Positions 21,971 through 34,400 are shown, counted from the stretch's first letter. The stretch: DNA of 64,000 bases from Manihot esculenta (GCF_001659605.2 NC_035174.2:19382009-19446008); one strand, 5' to 3'. Program-made: numbers and translations. Notes: generated from the sequence alone by a model not told the origin.

Positions 21971-22619
21971 CTGTATTCCGGCGCATTACTGCCTTATGCA
22001 TCACCGAACCAATATACACGTCGAGAACCTCTAGACACAGAGATTGTGAATCGAAATGATTCAATAACTCAGCCACTATATGTGTACATGAGTTTTCAAC
22101 GGCCAATTCAAGAGGGGTTTCCAAACTATCATTTACATAACTATCAAACCGAGTATCTTCCTTTCTCAATATTGCTTTAACAACACCCACACTTTTATCA
22201 TTTCGTGCTGCGACATGCAAGGCCGTTTCTTCCTTCTTATTTTTCTTCCTTAACATCTCCCTCACTGCTTCTACATTCCCTCCATGTAAGTCATCAGCCA
22301 GTCTAATTAGCTCCTCCGCTACATCGGTACGCCCTTGCCTAGCTGCTATGTGCAACGGAGCATTACCGTCGCAATTTTGCTGCGTTAACAACTTGGGGCA
22401 ATTGCCAACTACTCGTCTCATAAACTCCTCAGATTTTTTTCCTAACGACTTGCAAAGATGCACATGAAGTATCGTGTTTCCATTTTGTGTGACTATGCAA
22501 TCAAGATGATCTAAATGTTCATTAAATGGATCGAATATGCCTTCTTCTGCTGCCTTCTTTAAGTCGTCTTCCATGTATGGCCATCTCTTGTGGAGGCATC
22601 TTTTGCTGGCATTTGACAT
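21971..22619 (-). CDS. Exon 1 of ACD6-like copy 2
   Basis: 649 bp, ATG at 22617-22619, donor ACAG/GTATGA, phase 1 as in copy 1. It is 25 codons shorter than copy 1: 23 for the missing tandem duplication and 2 near the end. The ankyrin motifs GNAPLHIAARQG and EETALHVAARN are kept. Confidence 0.7.
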
Positions 22620-22700
22620 CTTCACTGTGGTAGAATTTCAAAAGATGGTGAGCTCTCTCAGATTGAAGGTAGTTCAGAATCAGAAGGGTATTGAAGATCC

Positions 22701-23132
22701 TAAGGCATCTCTCTTAGATTACCATGCATGTTAATTTATACAAATGAAACAAATAAAATAATTAATTAAATTAATAAAATACTGAAAATCAACTTGTCTT
22801 TTTTTTTTTTTTAATGCCAGACAACTAGGGTAATGCTTGAAGTTGAAGTTGTCAAAGCAAACGGAGCAAGTTGAATTATATGTATGCAAACTAAAGTCGT
22901 TGACATTTTGAAAAATTTATAATTTAGGCTCTATTTTTTAACCGAAAATAATTTAGTCTTGAAATTTTATTTTATTAACAAAAAATTCTTCTATTAAAAT
23001 TTATTATTACACTATAAATATATTCATTTACATTTCACCTTTTATAACAGTTTAATTTCTTAATTTAGTCTAATTTGTTAAACAAAATTAGTTAAATTAG
23101 TTTTCTTTAGAAAAATTATTACGTTTGTGGTT
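22701..23132. repeat. Direct repeat, unit 1 (about 430 bp)
   Basis: Near-identical to 24408-24863, from the TAAGGCAT/CATGCATG region to TTACGTTTGTGGTT. The two copies flank copia fragments. Confidence 0.85.
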
Positions 23133-24300
23133 CTCGAACTTCTTCAAGTTCTATTTGACTTCTGCTTCTTTTAAGGAAAAACTCTTTTTCTAAAAAGGTA
23201 GCATGTTTTGAGACAAACACTTTTCTCTCAATAGAATGATAGAAAAAAATCCAATAGTTTCTTTTGGATATCCTACAAACTTATATTTATCTAATCGTTA
23301 GAAGTCTCCATAAGAAGATATAACCTTATTAGAGCACGACTTGTTTTAACATATCTATGTGGTAGTAGAAGTGTTTTCATAGTAGACATTACAATCTCAA
23401 ATTCTTGTTCTATTTGGATGTTAGTTTGTGGTTTTCGAACTTCTTCAAGTTCTATTTGACTTCCACTGCTTCCTTTAAGGAAAAACTCCTTTTCTAGAAA
23501 GACAATATATTTTGAGACAAACACTTTTCTCTCAACAGAATGGTAGAATAATACCAAATAGTTTCTTTTGGATATCCCATAAACTTATATTTGTCTAACT
23601 TAGCTCCCAACTTATCAGATATCAAACGCTTTACATAAGTGTCACATCTCCAAATCTCTATATGTGATAAGACTAGTCTTTTTTAAGTCGACATCTCATA
23701 TAGAGTCTTATCATCAAATTTGATTGAAACTCTATTAAGAAGATATATCGCAGTTTGTAAGGCATAACTCCAAAAGAATAAAAGTAATTCTATAAGACTT
23801 ATGATGGATCGTGCCATATCTAATAAAAGTACGGTTTCTCCTTTCTGAAAATCTGTTGTGTTGAGATGATTCAGATGGAGCCCATTGTGAGAGAATATCA
23901 TTTTCTATTAGATAATCACGAAATTCTTAACTCACATATTCACCAATCCGATCGGATCTAAGTGTTTTAATACTTTTGCTAATTTGTCTTTTAACTTTAA
24001 TTCTGAATTCCTTGAACTTTTCAAAAGATTTAGATTTGTATTTCATTAAATACACATAATCATATTTAGTATAGTTATCAGTGAATATAATAAAATAAAA
24101 GTATCCACCTATAGTTTAGATAGTCATTGGTCCACATAAATTTGTATGTATAAGGGCAATAACTCTTTTGACTTTTCACCGTTTCTTATAAAAGGTATTT
24201 CGGTCATTTTAACCATTAAACGAGTTTCATAAATTTCATATGATTTATAATCAAAAGAATCAAGATATCATTTTTTATATAATTTAGTGATTTTTGACTT
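23133..24300 (-). mobile_element. Ty1/copia integrase-region fragments
   Basis: Minus-strand scraps of a copia integrase: near 23683-23901, MARSIISLIEL, ALQTAIYLLNRV and TLYEMST match the end of the integrase core (SFWGYAL-TA-YILNRVPSK type). Near 23424-23557 VFVSKYIVFLEKEF and a GSQIELEE stretch match the spacer before reverse transcriptase. Part of this C-terminal region is duplicated (23123-23299 and 23424-23600). No full domain is intact. Confidence 0.65.
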
Positions 24301-24340
24301 ATTTATGTGACTGACCGGTGTTGAATTCATCAATTAAAAT

Positions 24341-24377
24341 AATTAATTAATTAATTAATTAATTAATTAATTAATTT
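24341..24377. repeat. (AATT)n microsatellite
   Basis: About nine tandem AATT units next to the second direct repeat. Confidence 0.95.
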
Positions 24378-24407
24378 AATATTGAAAATCAACTTGCCTT
24401 TTTTTTA

Positions 24408-24863
24408 TAAGGCATAGGGGATCTCTCGTAGATTAACATGCATGTTAATTTATACAAATGAAACAAATAAAATAATTAATTAATTAATAAAATACTGAAA
24501 ATCAACTTGTCTTTTTTTTTTTTCAATGCCAGAAGGGTAATGCTTGAAGTTGAAGTTGTCAAAGCAAACGGAGCAAGTTGAATTATATATATATATGCAA
24601 ACTAAAGTTGTTGACATATTGACAAAATTTAGAATTTAGCCTCTATTTTTTAACTAAAAATAATTTATTCTTGAAATTTTATTTTATTAACAAAAAATTC
24701 TTTTATTAAAATTTATTATTACACTATAAATATATTCATTTACATTTCACCTTTTATAACAGTGTAATTTCTCTAATTTTAATATTTATAATAATTTAGT
24801 CTAATTTGTTAGACAAAATTAATTAAATCAGTTTTCTTTAGAAAAATTATTACGTTTGTGGTT
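24408..24863. repeat. Direct repeat, unit 2 (about 455 bp)
   Basis: Second copy of 22701-23132, slightly longer by small insertions. Confidence 0.85.
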
Positions 24864-26376
24864 ATATAAAATTTCAAGGATTTCATTATAAGTTAATATT
24901 CTTTTCTCCTTTTCCGTGCCAGCTAGCTGGGGCAGAAGTGAGTAGCGCAGTAGTGCTTTGAAGTTTCGAAGCAAATACTATGGAGCATGTGCAGTTGTTA
25001 TACATATATGAATTTTGGGCATATATAAAAATGAATAAAATAAAAAATGTGGATCAAAGATTAAATACTTAAAGTCTGCGTGTGTGTATTCTTCTATTCT
25101 ATTATTTTCTTATTCAACTAAGGCGCATGCTCTTCCATGTTCTCTATAAAACTTGGAAAAGGGATTAATGCATTACTATATTTATCATAAATTAATTATG
25201 ATTTTGTTAATTAAATTAATTTTATAGTTAGTTCAAAAATCTCAAATTTTAAATATATGTAGCAAGATTAAATTTTTAGGATTAAAATTATTAAAATAAT
25301 ACATTCAAAATAATTCTAAACATATAAAATTAACAAATAAAAAATAATTATCATGAATATCATCTACAAATAATTAGAAAAAACAAATAATTTTTTTAAT
25401 GAGACTTGGAATAAACCTATACCATAACTAGTATATTAATTAAGAAAAATAATTTACGCCACTATTTTTTTCCCTCAAATCACTTATAAATCAAAAGTTT
25501 TATAGTAATTTTCAGCATTATATTTAGTAAAATCTATAATTTAATATTTATTTTTTAATAAAATCAATATTTTTAAATCTAATGTGGTATAAAAACAGAG
25601 AATTAAGAATTTAAATTGAATCGTGATTGAACGGAAATTTAAGCAATATCTTATTAAATAAATAAATAAATAATAATATTTTTATTATAATTAATTTATA
25701 TATTTCCAATATTTTTAAAAAAATCATTTAAAAATTTAAGGAAAATCTTTAAATTAAAATTTTATAATAACAAATAAAATATTATATTTATATGAAAAAA
25801 TGAATATAAAATTTATATACTTTTTTACTATATAAAAAATAAGAAAATAGAATAAGGTAATAATTTAACTTAACTAATAAATTAAATTATTAATAATATC
25901 AATTATTTAAATTACAAATTCTTATTTTTTCATGTTCAGGTTACTATTTCATAATTGTTTTATATTAATGTAATTTAATTGGTATATATAAAAATTAAGT
26001 GGGTAAGGAATTGAATGAGTTGAATTGGTTTAATTGGTAAGGGAAGTTTCTCTTATCATGAGGTCATAAGATCAAATCCTGGTGATAATGTTGAAGAATA
26101 AAATTTTTTGAAATTAAATTAGCACGACACGAGTTAGAAAATCATATTTAAACTGTCTGATTTTTCAGTTTGATTAATTTTCAGTCGATTCATATTGATT
26201 TGATCTGATTCCAATAAATGTAGGGTTTGTAACTTAAATTATACCGGATTATGGTTTGTTTCTTATTAAATCGATTTCAACTGCAGATTTGATTTTTATT
26301 TTATTAATAATATAGTTGTAATAAAAATAAGAGATAATAAAATTGCTAAAATATCTTTAAATCAAGTCATGTAATA
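24864..26376. other. AT-rich spacer
   Basis: No coding sequence recognised; only the possible SINE-like motif at 26020-26090 stands out. Confidence 0.5.
26020..26090 (+). repeat. Possible tRNA-derived SINE fragment
   Basis: A stretch with an A-box-like TGGTTTAATTGGTAAGG and, about 30 bp later, a B-box-like GGTCATAAGATCAAATCC. The spacing is right for a tRNA-derived RNA polymerase III promoter. No tRNA cloverleaf can be completed, and ends and target duplications were not found. Confidence 0.35.
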
Positions 26377-26811
26377 TAATAATCGTTCAAGACAGGTCAT
26401 GTGTTAGCACTTAAAGACAAGATTATGTGGCAATAATTTGATTAAATGATATTCAGTCCAATTGAAGTGAAAGAAGATCCGGGCGTTTCAGGTTTTAACT
26501 TTTCATCAACGCTTGTCCTCTCAACTTACGAGTCGAGACTCTACGATAAGTTACCGTTAAATAACATAATCGAACATATTTTCATTATACCTATAATCAT
26601 GGGATCCCCTATCAATTAACCGGTATCAACTGAATTTTTAAAAAATGTGATAATTAACTCCATATTCTTACAATATAAAAACTAATGATAGCGGAAACCA
26701 AAATACACATTCTTACATAACTACTCTTGAATTCTAAGCAATTTCTTACATTTTCCATTTTCTTCAATTTATTGACTTGAGTGTCGGAGTGTCTACTCTA
26801 AGCACCAACCA
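26377..26811. repeat. LTR-like repeat, left copy (element T)
   Basis: Resembles 43335-43772 in the same orientation over its whole length, for example around CAGGTCATGTGTTAGCAC and ATTATACCTATAATCA. The tail (GTCGGAGTGTCTACTCTAAG) is of the type seen at the end of Tat/Ogre LTRs. It is cut by GYP-1 at 26812. Confidence 0.6.
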
Positions 26812-28157
26812 TGTAACGACCCAGAAACCGGACCGCTACCGGCGCTAGGATCCAGATTGGCTTAAGGCCGCCGAGACCCGTAGCAAGCCTCCTGTACCTG
26901 TTGGATACCTGATAACATCCCATACATGATCATACATTTTCATAAAAAATTTAAAACTTTTCATACCTGTGCATGCACTATACCATAAACATAAAACCCC
27001 AATCTAGAGCCCTCATCTAATGCTCTAATGGGTTACATAACATACATCAAGTTTGGACTATCATTTCTCATCATAAAAACATTTCATTAAAAGAGATCAT
27101 GTACTAAAAGGGACTAATCATACATTGGGGTCAAGCACAATTCTAAAATCATAAAACAATTATCACCCTTTCATTACATAACCTCAAATTACAATACATG
27201 TCCACTCTAACTACTACATACACTAAGCCTCTACTCTTGCTGACCTCTCAATCTAGTCTGAACCTGCAAGCATGGGGGTTAAGGGAAAAGGGGGTGAGCT
27301 AAAAAGCCCAGTGAGCAGAACAATAAAATATATACAAAAATCATGCTTTCATAGAATGCATCACAACACATACATTTCACATCACGGATGAACTTGTCAC
27401 CAATAACCCTCTACATATCCAATGTGCCCGGCTCTCGACGGAGCTCGGCAGGACTTCCTCTTAATCATAATATACAATGCCAAGACGCGTGGACATGGGC
27501 AGCCCTGGACTTTCATTAATCATCATACATATAAAATGCCAGGAAGCGTGGACATGGGCAGTCTTGGACTTTCATTAATCATCATACATATTGAGGGCTA
27601 ATGGATCATCCAACATTCATCCACATCAATAACATAGAATGCAATGCATCATATTCGTGAGATTCTCATGCAACAACTTAAAATACATCATGGTATTCGT
27701 GATGCATGAACATGCTCAAAACTTTGTTATTTTAATACATAGTTCAGTTCTACTCACCTCTGGCTGACTCTAATCTAACTCTGAAGTGGCTAACACTGAG
27801 GGCCTCCTCGGTTCCTCGGGTCCGATCCTACACAGGTGGACTCGAATGAGGTGCCAAACAAATTCAAAATAACTCTAAATATCTCCCCCAAAAACTCCCC
27901 TAAAACACCTTAAAATAATCATAGAAAACATGCAAATGAAGGCTGAACAGGGCACTTTCGGCGGCAGGTTCGGCGGCCGAAAGTCCCTCCAGAGCCGAAA
28001 CTCAGCCACTTTCGGCGGCACCTTCGGCGGCCGAAAGTCCCTTCTAGAGACGAAACTCATGCATGTTCGGCGGCACCTTCGGCGGTCGAAACTCCCCTCC
28101 AGAGCTGAAAGTCCAACTTTCGAGGGCAGGGTTCGGCAGCCAAAAACTTGCCTCCAC
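26812..28157 (-). repeat. Truncated 3' LTR of GYP-1
   Basis: Starts TGTAACGACCC and follows the 5' LTR (39571-41872) up to GCCTCCAC, then switches to gag sequence. It contains the palindrome-rich block near 27955-28140. Confidence 0.8.
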
Positions 28158-29239
28158 GGTGTTGGATGTGTTCGCCTCCTGCTGAGTCATAGTGAAGATC
28201 CGCGCTAGAGCTGATGGACCTTCACCCTTGAAACCCGCTGAAGAAGAGGCTGCCCCTCTCCCTCTGCCTCTGCCACTGGCTTGAGTCGCAGCTGGAGCTG
28301 CTGGCTGAGCCACACTATCAGAAGCTGTCTGCTGGGATTGTGCCACAAAAGCTGCTCTAGGACACTCCCGTGCCATGTGTCCCTCCTGCCCACATCTAAA
28401 GCAGGCTGTCGTCCCAAACCGACATACTCCTTTGTGTGGCTTCCCACACTTCATACATACTGCATTATCTACACCTGAGCTCGAGCCACTTCCTAATCCC
28501 AGACCTGACTTGATCTTGTTCCAGAACTTGTTCTTCTTAGACTTGGCCTTACCCCACTTTTTACTGCCTGAAGCTGCTGCACTCAGAGAAGAAGGGTCTA
28601 ACCTTCCCCCACCTGGGGTCTTGGAACCAGAGGGTTGTGCCACTGACTGCTTAACTGTTCCCTGAATGATGGCACTAGCCTCCATTTTTCGGGCCATATC
28701 TACTATGGCATGGAAGCTCTCCCTATCTGCTGATTGGATCAAGGAGGAATATCTGGAATGAAGCTTCATGATATACCTCCTAGCCTTCTTCTGATTTGTA
28801 TCAAGGGTCTGCCCTGCAAACGGCAACAGCTCTAAAAACCTGTTTGTGAACTCCTCTACACTCATCTCCTTCGTCTGCCTCAACTGCTCAAATTCAATCA
28901 TTTTCAACTCCCTTGAACTGTCAGGGAAAGCCCATCCTGCAAACTCATTAGCAAACTCTTCCCATGATAGGCTATCCAATCTCGGGTTCACATAGTTTTT
29001 AAACCACTCTCGGGCTTTCTTGCACTTCAGTGTGAACCCAGCCATCTGAATGGCTCTACTGTCATCAGCTCCTATCTCATCTGTAATCATCTTGACCCTC
29101 CCAAGGTACTCAAACGGGTCATCACCTGTTTCATACTGGGGAGCACCCAGCTTTATATAATCGGTCATCTTGACCTTGCTCCCTCCAGATGAGCTAGGCT
29201 TAGGTACTTGGGTTTCTGGGACAGTAGGTTCTGCTGGTG
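28158..29239 (-). pseudogene. gag C-terminal part of GYP-1
   Basis: Open frame with MTDYIKLGAPQYETGDDPF, the capsid core ([28 protein letters not shown]), and two zinc-knuckle-like clusters (CMKCGKPHKGVC and [15 protein letters not shown]). After EANTSNT the frame runs into LTR sequence. The N-terminal part lies beyond GYP-2 at 38812-39304. Nucleocapsid sequence is intact, but the protein is a chimera and the gene is split. Confidence 0.85.
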
Positions 29240-31413
29240 TGTAACGACCCCAAAATGGACCGTCACCGGCGCTAGGATTCAGGTCGGCTTAAGGCCGCCA
29301 GAACCCGTAGCAAGCCTGCTATACTCTCTGTGTACCTGTAAACCTCATACATGATCATACATTTTCTGTGAAAATAAAACTCTTTTCTGAACCAAGGCTT
29401 AACCCGTGCATGCACTATCTCTGTACTCTGTACTCATGTACTCTGTACTCTGTATCCCTGACTAGAGCTTGCTCTAGATGGGTTTACTCATACCTGTTAA
29501 GCCTGGTTTTCACATACAGGAAAACATACATACATATACAGATCATGTACAAAACATACATCACTAGGTCAAGCAACAACTATTACATCTCTTTAATATT
29601 ACATGTCCACTCTAAGCTATTACAGATCTCTTTACTTTTCCTGTACTCTGCTGGACTGTCCCTGTACACTGTACACTGAACCTGCAAAACTGGGGTTAAG
29701 GGAGTGGGATGAGCTCTATAGCCCAGTGAGTAGAACAGTAAACCATCGCAGTAAAACATGCTCTCATGGAATGCGTCATAACACAGACAAGCCACAGCAA
29801 GAGTAAACCTGTCACCACATAGTCCCAGTAACTCTGTGCCAGGGCGTAGAATCGAGCACCTGGTCTTCCTGTCATATATGTATATGTGTATATAACACCA
29901 CTGTACTTACCATTGCCAGGGCGTAGTTAAAGGCTCCTGGACTTTGCTATACCTGCCAGGGCGTAGTCAAAGGCTCCTGGACTTTGCTATACCTGCCAGG
30001 GCGTAGTCAAAGGCTCCTGGACTTCCTGTCTGCGACTATGGGATCACTCAGCATTTACCCACATCAACAAATAAAGATGCAATGCACCATATTCGTGGAT
30101 ACTAATGCAATCAACCTATGGCATAACATGATGCATGAGATATGCTAAAAGCAGTTTGTGGTTCAATTTAAAAGTCATAAATTTAGTTCCACTCACCTCT
30201 GGCTATCTGGACTGACTGACTCTGCAGGCTCTGAACCTCTAGAGCAGTACTCACTGCTGCTCTCTCTGGTTCCTCTGGTCTGTACCTATACAGATGGACT
30301 CAAATGAGGGACCAAACAAGCTTATGAATAACTCTCTTACACTCCCCAAGAATCCCCTAAAACTCACTCAACTATCATGCAAAGCATGCAAAAGAAAGCT
30401 GGACAAGACACTTTCGGCGGCAGGTTCGGCGGCCGAATGTCCTCTCCAGAGACGAAACTCAAGCACCTTCGGCGGCACCTTCGGCGGCCGAATCCCCCAA
30501 ACAGAGCCGAACATGCAAAACTCGCGGGGGCAAGCTGTGGCAGCCTAAGCCACCATGCAAGAGGTTCGGCGGCCGAATGAACCTTCGGCTGCCGAACCTG
30601 AGTTCATCCAGAACTCAGCTTCAACGGCAAACCATCTCCTCCTTCCCTTCAACACTTTCTAACATGCATCCTTCACGTATTCAACACACATATACTCAAG
30701 TATATGTTCACAGGGGTCCAAAACTAGCTAATAACCCCAAACAACAAAACAAACATAACACATCAACATGTATACATACATAAATCATCAAAAACTACCA
30801 TGAATAACCTAAGCATGCTTCTCCTTCCTTTCACTCTTCAGCAAACATATAAACAGGGTCTAAAACTGCCCTTACCTCTGGAAACAGGAAGATACACACA
30901 CTGAACAAAGGAAAAACAGATCAACCTCTCTTCAAACTCTCAAAATCTCAAAAGCGTAACTTTTGTTTCTCTCAACTCTCAACACCTTTGCAAGCACCTC
31001 AAACTGCTGTAAGAACAACCAAAAACATGTACAGATGAGTCATAAGAGACGTGGTCATTCCATGACAAGAATCTGAGGCCAACACTTGTCAAAACATGAC
31101 TCAGCTCACTAGCCAACTCAGCTTCGGCTGCCCAATCGCATGCGAAACCATGCAACATTCGGGGGCCGAACTTGAATTTCAGAAGCCGAACATTGGGCAC
31201 TTTCGGCGGCCGAACTTACCTTCGGCGGCCGAACTTGGCTGAAGTCTCCATGAACTATTTTTTTCTTCAAAACTCAAAACTATATAACTTATAAATCTGA
31301 AAACACATCATAACACTTAGAAAACAAAACTCCTACCCTTTTCTCGAATCCCAGCACCCCGGATTCCACCAGACAATAGGAATTCCGGTGCCGGATTCTA
31401 GCCGGGTATTACA
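29240..31413 (-). repeat. 3' LTR of GYP-2
   Basis: 2174 bp, TGTAA...TTACA ends. It contains a 40-bp tandem repeat (three units from 29915 to about 30023, starting GCCAGGGCGTAG) and clusters of the palindrome TTCGGCGGCCGAA (30420-30600 and 31195-31240). Open frames inside it are not genes. Confidence 0.95.
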
Positions 31414-31426
31414 TTCTCCCCTCCTT
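31414..31426 (-). other. Polypurine tract of GYP-2
   Basis: AAGGAGGGGAGAA on the minus strand directly before the 3' LTR; plus-strand DNA synthesis starts here in this class. Confidence 0.85.
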
Positions 31427-31491
31427 AAGAACATTCGTCCTCGGATGTTTCTAAAACACACAATTAACACATGAAACGGAGAAAACGAACC

Positions 31492-34400
31492 TCAAAACAA
31501 ATATGGATACTGCTGGAGCATAGACTCCCGCGTCTCCCAGGTGCACTCTTCTAGATTATGGTGGTTCCATAGAACTTTCACCATCGGAATCTCCTTGTTC
31601 CTTAGCTGTCTGATCTGCGTGTCCAGAATCCATACTGGCTGCTCTCTATAGGTGAGATCCGTATGAATCTCCACCTCAGGCTCACTCAGAACCTGATTTG
31701 GATCTGACACAAACTGTCGTAGCATAGAAACATGAAATACCGGGTGAATTCGCTCCATAGAAGCAGGTAAATCCAGCTTATACGACACATTTCCGATCCT
31801 CTGCAACACCTCAAAGGGTCCAATGTACCGTGGAGCCAATTTACCTTTCTTCCCAAAACGAACCACTCCTTTCATTGGAGACACTTTCAGCAATACCCAA
31901 TTTCCCTCCTGGAATTCTAACTGTTTTCTACGCACGTCTGTATAACTTTTCTGTCTACTCTGAGCTGTTCTGATTCTCTCTCTGATCATGGGCACCATTC
32001 TACTGGTAATGTCTACTAATTCTGGCCCTGCAAGAGCCTTCTCTCCTACCTCTTCCCAGCAAACAGGGGATCTGCACTTCCTCCCATATAATGCTTCATA
32101 AGGAGCCATCCCAATACTAGCATGATGACTGTTATTGTAGGCAAACTCCACCAAAGGTAGATGCTGCCTCCAAGAACCGCCAAAGTCTAACACACAAAGG
32201 CGAAGCATATCCTCTATGGTCTGGATGGTCCTTTCTGACTGGCCATCAGTCTGTGGGTGGAAAGCAGTACTAAAATCCAATCTCGTGCCCATCGCACTTT
32301 GCAGACTCCGCCAAAAGCGGGAGGTAAACTGAGGTCCTCTGTCTGAAACTATAGACACTGGAACTCCATGTAATCTCACTATCTCATCCAGATAGACCTG
32401 TGCCAGCTTATCCACAGAATAGTTACTCCGTACTGGAAGAAAATGAGCAGATTTCGTGAGTCTGTCCAAATCACCCATATCGAGTCTATCCTGTTGGACG
32501 CTACTGGTAAACCCACTACAAAATCCATGGCTATGTTCTCCCATTTCCACTCTGGAATCGGTAATGGGTTAAGCATTCCGGCTGGTTTCTGATGCTCTAA
32601 TTTCACCCTCTGACAAACCTCACAGGCTGTCACAAACTGCGCCACTTCTTTCTTCATGGCTGGCCACCAATAGACGCTTTTCAGATCCTGATACATCTTG
32701 GTGGCTCCTGGGTGAACACTATACTTCGCATTATGAGCTTCCCTCATAATGTCTTCCTTCACACTGCCCCTATCTGGTACACAAAGTCGACTCCCATAGC
32801 GAAGGATCCCTTTGCTGTCAAATCTGAACTCTATACTATTGCCTGACTGAACAGTCCTGGCACTTTTCATCAACTCAGGATCCTCATGCTGTCTCTGAGC
32901 TATCTGCTCCAGAAACACAGGTGTCACGCTCATCTGTGCTATCAACGCACCTGTACCAGACAACTCTAGCTGTAATCCCTCGTCAAAGAGCTTATAAAGC
33001 TCCATCACAACTGGTCTCCGCTCAGCTGCTATATGGGAGAAACTGCCTAGTGACTTCCGGCTTAGGGCGTCTGCGACAACATTCGCCTTACCCGGATGAT
33101 ACTGGATTTTACAATCATAATCACTGAGCAATTCGACCCACCTTCTCTGCCGCAAATTCAGCTCTCTTTGACTTAAGATGTACTGTAAACTCTTGTGATC
33201 GGTGAAAATCTCGCATTTAACCCCGTAGAGGTAATGCCGCCACATCTTAAGTGCAAAGATAACTGCTGCCATCTCGAGGTCATGGGTAGGGTAATTCAAC
33301 TCGTGCTTCTTCAACTGTCTAGAAGCATAAGCGATTACTCTATCACTCTGCATCAATACACAACCCAATCCCACTCGAGATGCATCACAGAACACTGTGA
33401 ACTCTTCATTACTGACAGGCAGAGCTAACACTGGTGCTATTGTCAATCTCCTCTTGAGCTCCTCAAAGCTCTCTTCACACTGATCTGACCAGATAAACTT
33501 CTGGTTCTTCTGAGTCAATTTGGTCATAGGAGCTGCTATCTTTGAGAAGTTCTGAACGAACCTCCTATAGTAACCTGCCAGTCCCAGAAAGCTTTTAATC
33601 TCAGTCACTGTCGTGGGTCTGGGCCAGTTAGTTACAGCCTCTATCTTCTTGGGGTCTACCTTAATACCCTCTGCTGATACCACATGTCCCAAGAAGGCAA
33701 TGCTCCGTAACCAAAATTCACACTTCGAGAACTTGGCATATAAACCATGCTCTCTCAATGTCTGCAAAATTGTCCTCAGATGCTGGGCATGCTCCTCTGC
33801 ATCTCTGGAATACACTAAGATATCATCGATAAACACAATGACAAAGTGATCCAGAAACTCACTGAATACCCTGTTCATGAGATCCATAAATGCTGCAGGG
33901 GCGTTAGTCAACCCGAACGGCATCACTAAGAACTCATAATGCCCATATCTGGTCCGGAAAGCTGTCTTAGGCACATCTGCCTCTCTGACTCTCAACTGAT
34001 GATACCCAGATCTCAGATCTATTTTCGAGAAACAACCTGCTCCAGCTAGCTGGTCAAATAGATCATCAATCCTAGGTAAAGGATACCTATTCTTGATAGT
34101 GACCTTGTTCAACTGTCTGTAGTCGATACAGAGTCTGAGGGATCCATCCTTCTTTCGGACAAAGAGCACTGGAGCACCCCAAGGTGAGGTACTAGGGCGG
34201 ATGAAACCCTTATCTACCAAGTCCTGCAACTGTTCTTTCAACTCTGTTAACTCAGCTGGCGCCATCCTGTAGGGAGGAATAGAGATAGGTCTAGTACCTG
34301 GCAGTAATTCAATTTCAAACCCTATCTCCCTATCAGGTGGTAGTCCTGGTAAATCGTCTGGGAACACATCGAGAAACTCTCGGACTACTGGTACTGTGGC

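Larger units (their letters stand above)
14125..22619. repeat. Segmental duplication, copy 2 (ACD6-like unit)
   Basis: Matches 2900-9020 in the same orientation, enlarged by a hAT element (14720-17013) and a copia fragment (about 18335-19735). The first bases, GTAAT at 14125-14129 followed by TAAGTGAG, correspond to the target-duplication flank of the Tat element at 2900. Similarity stops at the start codon on the other side. Confidence 0.9.
17489..22619 (-). pseudogene. ACD6/ITN1-like gene, copy 2, splice-damaged
   Basis: Same gene layout as copy 1: exon 1 at 21971-22619, exon 2 from 21640 down to about 21078, micro-exon 19780-19851, PGG exon 17489-18136. A deletion of about 930 bp relative to copy 1 removed the last 26 or so codons of exon 2, its donor and the start of the intron. 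Reading through gives five new codons and a stop at 21054, which would leave an ankyrin-only protein of about 400 residues without membrane domain. All other exons are open. Copy-specific in-frame tandem duplications sit in exon 2 (45 bp) and the PGG exon (33 bp). It is either a pseudogene or a truncated ankyrin protein; RNA would decide. Confidence 0.75.

Noticed and set aside
22701..24863. Direct repeats taken as LTRs of a copia element
   Set aside because: No TG/CA ends, no primer site or purine tract next to them, no target duplication; a rearrangement fits better.
26020..26090. Functional tRNA gene
   Set aside because: Only A- and B-box-like motifs match; acceptor and anticodon stems cannot be built.
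30294..30783. Plus-strand frames inside GYP-2 LTR (repeated at 37668-38157)
   Set aside because: Present identically in both LTRs, rich in palindrome-encoded residues, no family; LTR sequence not genes.
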